Of a stretch of DNA of 64,000 nucleotides, positions 57,211 to 64,000 are shown piece after piece. Every line of letters starts with the position of its first letter. The first letter of the stretch is position 1. The DNA is taken from assembly GCA_023053575.1 (NCBI GenBank), contig JAKZAP010000001.1, forward strand, positions 19,052,533-19,116,532. The letters run 5' to 3'. The notes beneath the pieces are model-generated. The model was not told where the DNA came from. It searched no databases and saw nothing but the letters and a program-made list of their open reading frames with translations. Made by a program: the position numbers and the translations under genes. The stretch is from Branchinecta lynchi (lineage: Eukaryota; Arthropoda; Branchiopoda; Anostraca; Branchinectidae).

Positions 57211-58130
57211 AAACCGACAACCAAAGGTGTCGATGGGATCCCAAAAATCTAAGATTTGATCCAGACAATTGGGTCTTGTCTTCGCCAGGCTAATCATCCG
57301 AGAAAACCAAGTTCAGATATCTTATCTATCGATCTATCCATACCTCGATAAGCCATATCTCTTTTGACGATACTGACCGAAACTTCATGCTTTACTTTTG
57401 CCGAGCGAACTACTAGTCCAGCAACAAAAGAAAATTCAGAAACGAATCCAGAATATCTCCTTATCCCTATAAAGAACATCTAACCAACTTCAAATAAAAC
57501 TTTGACTTAAAAAGAATGCGGGTACAACCGGATTCCGGACTAATTATTTGTCCGTTTAAAACATGATAGTCATATACGGACACAGCGTCTCTTCTTACCC
57601 CTAAATCGATCATCTAATCAACTTCAGATAAAACTTTTCCTTTTAACATATTTTCCGGTTTTGGCCAGATTCCAGGGGAACTAGCTGTCGGGCGAGAAAA
57701 TGGTTTTCACCATCGTGTTCAACATGTCTCCTTACCCCTAAATCAAACATTTAATCAACTTCAGTTGAAAGTTTTACTTTAACAAACTTTCCGGTTTTTG
57801 CCGGATTCCGGACGAACTACTTTCCGGTTTTTGCCGGATTCCGGACGAACTACTTGTCCGGCGAGAAAAAGATTTTCACATTAGCTGTTTACAAATATTT
57901 TGTTTGTCCCTTTATTTGAACCCCCACCCCCAAATATAGGGCTACAGGGCCCATCTACGAACTCAACCTTACTTTTGACCCAAAGAATCGTCACACCAAG
58001 TTTCATCAAAATATCTCATTCCCTTCGAGAGTTATCGTGCTCACAGACGGACGGAGAGACGGACAGACGGACAACTTTTGCGATGTCATAGGTATCCCTC
58101 CACATACGTTTTGGGATCCCAAAAATACAC
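57211..58130 (+). repeat. GGATCCC/VNTR repeat, copy B
   Basis: Contains GTCGATGGGATCCCAAAAAT at the left and the palindrome TTTTGGGATCCCAAAA (58111-58126) at the right, with four diverged TTCCGG...GGCGAGAAAA units between. One unit is partly duplicated (57790-57860). Confidence 0.72.
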
Positions 58131-58383
58131 TTAATTAATCTGTTCGTTTTATTTAGCCGTGTGTCGGCAGGTCTCGGCAGGAGTCCTCGTAGGGAATGGG
58201 CTCAAGGAGTGTTTATCTGCCAAGCTCTTCGGGCTATGACTCCACAAATCTAAACTTGAGGTAGAATACGAAATGTACCTTTTCGTGGAAACCGATTTTT
58301 AGCCAAGCCGGGGTGAGAAGGCTTGCGAAGAAGTTCCGAAATATCCGCTGAATAGCAATTTTGGATCTGTAATGACTGAGCAA

Positions 58384-59003
58384 ACAAGACCAAAGGTTTC
58401 GATAGGACGCCAAACATTTTAGATTTGATCCAGACAATTGGGTCTTGTCTTCGTCAGATCCGGTCGTCGCCAGACTCGTTGAACATTTTTACTATCACAA
58501 ATTTAGAAACAGATTAAGGACAAATAGCTAATCATATGAGAAAATCAAGTTCAGATATGGATTCATCATGTGTATTTACCCCTTTAAGTCATATCTATTT
58601 TGACGAAACTGATCGAAACTTCCTGTCTTACTTCTGCCAAATTTCCTGAAAACTCGAAAACTAATTAAGCGTATCTCCTTACCCCTCTATCAAACATCTA
58701 ATCAACTTCAAAGAAAACCAAGTTTTAACAATTTTTCCGGTTTCAGCCCGAATCCAGGCGAAATATTTGTCCGGGAAAAAAACGATTGTCATATACAGAT
58801 TCAACATCTCTTCCTACCCCTTCATCGACTATCTCATAAGTTGTGTACAAATATTTTGTTTGCCCCTTAATTTGAACTCCCACCTCTAAATGTAGGGCTA
58901 CAGAGCCCATCTACGAGCTCGAGCTTTTCCTTGACCCAAAGAATCATCAAACCAAGTTTCATCAAGATAGCTCATTCCCTTCGAGAGTTATCGTGCTCAC
59001 ATT
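58384..59003 (+). repeat. GGATCCC/VNTR repeat, copy C (truncated right end)
   Basis: Starts AAGACCAAAGGTTTCGATAG, has two VNTR units, then CCCATCTACGAGCTCGAGC and CTTCGAGAGTTATCGTGCTC. The right-hand ACAGACGG and GGATCCC end is missing; other repeat DNA starts at 59004. Confidence 0.7.
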
Positions 59004-59280
59004 TGGTTTTGTTTGGTTTTCACCAGGAGACCCCGTGTTGTGGGTCCTGGTTAGTCTACGTGGCTCCGACAAGGGAGTCCTAGACTTCTAAATTATATTG
59101 AAAAATTGTTTATGGTATTGGTCACGGTACAGGTCCCTTGTGTAAAGCGCCATCTATATTATTAATTTCCGTGACATGGGGATGTGAACTGGTTAGATGA
59201 ATTTGCTTTCCGGCGGGATCACTGTTCCTATGCCCGGTTTGCCAGACTATTGTAGTGGTTTGCAAACTCTGTTCACAAGC

Positions 59281-59352
59281 CCCTCGGTAGCTCAGTGGTA
59301 GAGTGACTGCCTTGTAGGCAGAGGGTCCTGGGTTCAAATCCCGGCTGAGGAG
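59281..59352 (+). tRNA. tRNA-Thr(UGU)-like gene, probably a SINE head
   Basis: A cloverleaf folds from CCCTCGG to CTGAGGA with anticodon loop CTTGTAG (anticodon TGT). The internal promoter boxes are perfect: A box TAGCTCAGTGG and B box GGTTCAAATCC, with a T5 terminator at 59355. Two pairings fail: the first acceptor pair (C-A) and the outer anticodon-stem pair (A-A). A functional tRNA would normally keep both, so a SINE-derived pseudo-tRNA is more likely. Confidence 0.6.
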
Positions 59353-59470
59353 CATTTTTGTCTATCAGTTCACTACTTATAAATATTATACAAAGAAAAA
59401 ATTAACAAATTTGGCTTGCAACTGCATATCAGAAACTACAACTGAAAAAAAAAAAAAAAAAAAAAAAAAA
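59281..59470 (+). mobile_element. Probable tRNA-derived SINE with A26 tail
   Basis: The tRNA-like head is followed by about 90 bases of unrelated body and a run of 26 A at 59445-59470, the build of a tRNA-derived SINE. The minus strand of the head translates as SRDLNPGPSAYKAVTLPLSY, a peptide type familiar as a SINE artefact in gene predictions. Confidence 0.55.
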
Positions 59471-60339
59471 CTGAAGTTCATTTTAACTTTTGCTTCAAAC
59501 GAGAGTATGGGGAGATCCCCCTCTCTCATAGCTAAGAAGAACGAAAATGCAAAAGAAACAATAAAAGGTAAGAAATAGAGTGCTTACAGATAATAAAAGC
59601 CACTTCATGTTTCTTGTGAACGAAAGTAGACGTTTCAAAGTTAACTAAGTATTCGTCGTCCTAATAGGTCCAAAACATGCCATCAATAAAGCTAGCATAT
59701 GCACGCAGCAATAACTTTGCAGTAGAATCAGCATATACTTCTGGCTATAAAAGGAAATATTATGGCCAGCTGTGATCGTATCCTTGAGTCAGTCAGTTTT
59801 TCCTTGAAGAACCAAGACTTGGATCTATGGTTTTCAGCTCTTGAAAATAGAAAAATATTTTAAATTTTAAATCCATTCAAAGAATGTCTGGGGTATTAAT
59901 GGAAAATGTACAAAATGATAGTAAGTCATTAAGTCGTGAATACCTCGATGAATACATTCTATTCGTTGGATGGAGACTGGGATCAGGCAAACTCGACTTG
60001 CCCTGACGGAGACGGAGCCATGTGGTGGCATTATGTGTTGCTAACTTCACTGTTGTCTGAGACCCCAGACTTGGGTATCTGAGATTTCATGGGTATTGAC
60101 TTGACCGAATCTTCTTGCCGTAGAGCAACCGTAGAATGTATAGTGTGATAGACGGCCTTCATCGTGTCTCCGTAAAGCCCAACCTCTCGATCCCTCGTAC
60201 CCCTCAATAAATGACCAAGCGTGCCTTCACCTAATTCCCTGTCATCCCGTTTTCAGAAAACTGATTTATCGAGCCAAGGATTGGAATACCGTTGAAATTG
60301 CCTTTCTTCTAAACTGAAATGTCGCCGACATTTCCTTGC
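59471..60339. other. No gene seen
   Basis: Unique-looking AT-rich sequence without supported coding or repeat features. The next cyclase exon was not found here. Confidence 0.35.
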
Positions 60340-61094
60340 GATTCTTGGGATCCCAAAACGTAAGTGGAGGGATACATTATGACATCGCAAAAGTTGTCTG
60401 TCTGTCCGTCCGTCTGTGAGCACGATAACTCCCGAAGGGAATAAGATATTTTTCTGAAACTTGGTTTGAGGATTCTCTTGGTCAAGTTTAAGGTCAAGTT
60501 CATAGATTGGCTCTGGAGTCCTAGATTTAGGGGTGGGGGTTCAAATTAAGGGGCAAACAAAATATTTTTAAACAGCTAATATGATAGTCGATTATGGGGT
60601 AAGAAGACATGCTGAACACGACGATGAAAATCATTTTCTCGCCGGACAAGTAGTTCGTCCGGAATCCGGCAAAAAACGGAAAGTTTGTTAAAAGTAAGTT
60701 TTATTTGATGTTGATTAGATTAGTTCGACTTAGTGGTAAGAAGAGATGGTGAACACTTATCTGAAAATTGTTTTCTACCCGGACAAGTACTTGTCCGAAA
60801 TCCAATTTTTAAAAGTCAAAAGTATTATTTATAGTTGATTATAGATTTCCGCTTTAGGGGTTAGAAGAGATGCTGAGTCCGTATATGACGATCGTTTTTA
60901 CGCGGACATATAGTTCGCCCGGAATCCGGCTGGAACCGGAAAATTTTGTTATAAGTTAAATATTTATTTTAAGTTGATTGGATGTTCGTATTGGGGAAAG
61001 AAGATACGCTGAATTAGCTTCTAACCTTTCTTTTTTCGCCGGACAAGTAGTTCCGGAATTCGGCCGAAACCGGGATATTGGCAGAAGTAAGGCT
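60340..61094 (-). repeat. GGATCCC/VNTR repeat, copy D (inverted)
   Basis: Reverse orientation: starts TTGGGATCCCAAAACG and GTTGTCTGTCTGTCCGTCCG, then four units with TTTTCTCGCCGGACAAGTAG and TCCGGAATCCGGC. Inverted relative to copies A-C. Confidence 0.72.
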
Positions 61095-63050
61095 GGAAGT
61101 TGCGTCAAAGTAGATATGACAAAATATATATGGGTAAACTCAACGAAAGTACTTTCTCAAGACGCTTGGCAGGGGGTGGAGCCCCCCCCCCCATAGTAAC
61201 GCCCCTGGCCAGATGTAAAGTGCAACTATCCGAGATAACGATTTTGACCAAGAATAATAAGTTGTTATCACAAATGGAGACGTTTTGAAAGATAACTTAC
61301 AATCGACAATTAATGAAATTAAAATTAAGGAAATAATCCTCAGAAGTCAGCACTGTTTGAACTTCCCGCCTTTTCTGACCGCTTCATCACTTTTGCTCTA
61401 CAAGTAACACTTAATACTGCAAGGGGCAATACGCGAAGCTCCACCCAGGCTCCACTTCGTAAATAAGATCGCAAACAAAAACGATCCAGCAGGCTGACAT
61501 CGAGGTGATGCGAGTCCTCAATTCTTCCCTTATTTATTCTTGGATGGAAGAATTACAGGTAGGGAAGAGCGGACGTGGGACCAGTCGCTTCAGCTATGCA
61601 CAGTTTCCTTTTAAAATATATAGTGTAATCCGCCTTTCCGTGAGGTCGTAACTGTTAGTAGTAGGCTAGTTCGTGCATAACCGGTGTTTTTTATGTTTTT
61701 TGTTTTGTTTACCAATGAGCTCCTTCGAGGAAACAAGCTGAGGCTGACCTGGCTCGAAAAGATTCAAAACAAGAAGAATGCAAATATCAGGATATAACCC
61801 GGGATCCAGACCGCGATATCGTTCAAAAGACGGGGGGGGGGGGGGGGGCCTACTAGCTGCAGAATGTCCGCACCGATGTATGCCACCGACTTTTTAGCCT
61901 ATAAGATTTATAGATTTTTATGTAAAGATCTATAGATTAAGCCTATAAAGGCCAAGTTTAATAAAAATTATTTTCCGAACAGGCCCGCGTAAGCTAAATC
62001 GAACAAACTAGACATATTTCGAATCCTATTTTATTGTCTATGGAAAGGTACGGTGTTGTTGTTTTTTACACATTTTTCTTCGAACGTCTTCAAAAAAAAG
62101 GGAAAATTATTTAACATTTAAAACTGAATTGTCATTTTTCTCGGAAAAACTTCCTGCCAGCTACACATTTTTATTATTACATTAGAAAGATGAGCTCCTT
62201 ACCAATCGTTTGAGCTATTAAAACTTCAAAAACATTTTGTTTTAAGAATTTCTGGAGTTTTTTAAAGCAGGGCATCCACATTTTCATCAATGAGTGAGGG
62301 TAGAAATTTTAAACAAAATATACTCGTTTGACCTTTGGGCTTAGTTTTTGACGTTGAATTCAGTTATGAGATTAGTTCTTCCCTTATCGTATGTATAGGT
62401 CATGTAGGCTATATATAATCTATAGGCTGAATAGCCACGTAATGACTTTTTTTTGTGGGGAGGGGGGGGGGGGGGGACACAAGTTTTGAAGAATCTTTCC
62501 GGACCTAATTTTTTAGCCGATAACGAAGATTGACAGTAGATAAGACGTAAGCATCTGTGTAGGTAACCGACAGTTTGGCATATAAGACAACTTAGACCTA
62601 TAAAGACCAGCTCAATGAAACTATTTCTCCATGCATGATGAAACAAGGGAAACAAACCAGACTTGACAAATTTATACTCTGAATCATTTGTTTGTGCCAA
62701 CATCGAATATCCATATCGAATGCCCACATGTATATATAGCCTCATTGATGGAAACTTGGATGCTCTGCTTTAAAAAAAAAATCCGGAAATTCTTAAAACT
62801 AAATATTTTTAAGTTTAGTAACTTAAACGATTGGAAAGGAGCTTATCTTTCAAACAGAATAATACGAATATGCAGTTTCCTCAATGTTTTTCCGAGAAAA
62901 TACCAGTTTAATAAAAAAAGTAAAATTATTTTTACTATTTTTGTTTCGAAGACGTTTCTACGGAAAATGTATAAGATGATGACATAAAAAACATACGATT
63001 CAATAGACCATCAAAAGAAGATTCAAAATATGTATAGTTTTTTTTTTTTA
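61095..63050. other. No gene seen
   Basis: Contains G runs at about 61833-61848 and 62461-62476 and an inverted pair around the phrase TTTTTAGCC(T/G)ATAA (61880-62000 and 62505-62610). No supported gene. Confidence 0.35.
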
Positions 63051-63200
63051 GCTTATGCAGAATTGTCTTTATACAGTTGGTCTTTATTCTCGTTTGCTTT
63101 AGTTCTTTGTGCTTTTTGTTTTGTGAAGGGCTTGTTTTGTTTATTTTTTTCATACTCCGCTTTGATTTTTTTAGCGGGTCAATTTTATTATTATAGGCCG
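63051..63200 (+). mobile_element. LINE 3' UTR fragment
   Basis: T-rich sequence ending CATACTCCGCTTTGATTTTT then TTAGCGGGTCAATTTTATTA, the same ACTCCGC...GCGGGT hairpin layout as the other LINE 3' ends, but without a clear microsatellite tail. Confidence 0.45.
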
Positions 63201-63507
63201 AATTTGCCTTTATAGGCTAAAAAGTCGGTGATGTACTTCAGTGCGTAGCGGTGCGGTACGATTTTCGTGCTCAGGACAAGCAGTTGGTGTAGAAAAGTTC
63301 GCCAAACCTTCTGCAGCTGTACCTTTACCTTTCATTTTGTTACCTTGAGCCTTTTATCTCTTACTCCCATGCTCCGGTCTTAAATTAATACGCTTTGAAA
63401 GAAAGCCGGGTCTGACATAAACCATGAACCCTCCAAAAACATATTATCGTATTTTGGTTATTCGTTCATTTAGTTTTATATGGGTACGCTTCGGATGGGT
63501 AGCCTAC

Positions 63508-63590
63508 GTTTTGCCACGGGGAAGTTTTGTCATTGGGACGTTTTGCCATGGGGACGTTTCGCTGAGGACGTTTCGCCAGGAGAGGTTTTG
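63508..63590 (+). repeat. GGGACGTTTCGC minisatellite, third block
   Basis: Five units such as TTTTGCCATGGGGACGTTTC and GCTGAGGACGTTTCGCC, related to 34018-34110 and 35228-35456. Confidence 0.6.
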
Positions 63591-64000
63591 CCGACAACCC
63601 GTTACCAATACATTGAGCACACGAAGTTTACGATTAACAGAATGTTTAAGTGCTACAGCTCCACCGTATAGCCGGAATACGTGTTAGTACATGTATGAAA
63701 TTATCAAACCAGATATCCGCTGATCACAACCAGTATAAGACTTGTTTTCAGTGGAGTGTTTATTTATGAACATTCCACTGTTGTGGCCGAGGTAGTCGAT
63801 GTTTGGTTTACGGTTTTCTGTTTTCATCATTTTTTTCTGGAGAACTCGTGAACCATCAGGGGCAATCCGGCCCAATTTTTCGCAGTGACTAATGCTTCCA
63901 CCTTGACTACAGCTGCCAATAAGATGATATAATTCCTTGTATCTTTAGAGCTTAGAGTTGGGTAGACACTTTTGTATTTTCACCACTCCCACTCTCCCCA
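63591..64000. other. Right edge of window, no gene seen
   Basis: No supported feature. Confidence 0.3.

Overview
This window is nuclear DNA from an animal. Two recognisable protein-coding genes have spliced, invertebrate-style structures, and almost everything else is transposon-derived. The presence of U14 snoRNA copies in HSC70 introns and of a metazoan-type transmembrane adenylyl cyclase supports an animal. An invertebrate, probably marine, is my inference from the repeat-rich, AT-rich non-coding DNA; I cannot name the species.

Left part (about 1.3-5.6 kb, minus strand): a complete constitutive HSP70 (HSC70) gene with one 5' UTR exon and four coding exons (650 codons). It carries three box C/D snoRNAs of the U14 type, one in each of its three larger introns. 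All three end 66-69 nt upstream of the 3' splice site. Protein and snoRNA are therefore co-expressed from one TATA-containing promoter.

5.6-14.8 kb: intergenic DNA with several decayed transposable elements and no supported gene.

14.86-54.57 kb (plus strand): five exons of a class III transmembrane adenylyl cyclase, spread over about 40 kb and continuing beyond the window. They encode the N-terminus, the first six-helix membrane domain and most of the first catalytic domain (C1a), with both metal-binding aspartates. The first intron appears to use a GC-AG splice pair. One expected short exon, between the membrane domain and C1a, was not located.

The cyclase introns hold most of the mobile DNA. 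There is a four-layer nest (tandem unit > TA-flanked MITE > 3.15-kb element with 10-bp target duplication > LINE with a reverse transcriptase). A rearranged 5.65-kb gag-only LTR retroelement has LTR pieces in opposite orientations and repeated tRNA-Leu primer-binding modules. A second LINE lies on the minus strand, and two LINE 3' fragments end in a C-terminal zinc motif. A foldback element carries a hammerhead-ribozyme-like core. Many short inverted-repeat elements and minisatellites are also present.

Right part (54.6-64 kb): more intron or downstream DNA with four copies of a VNTR-bearing repeat, a minus-strand ORF for an unrecognised repetitive acidic protein that may be a retrocopy, and a tRNA-Thr-like gene that probably heads a SINE.
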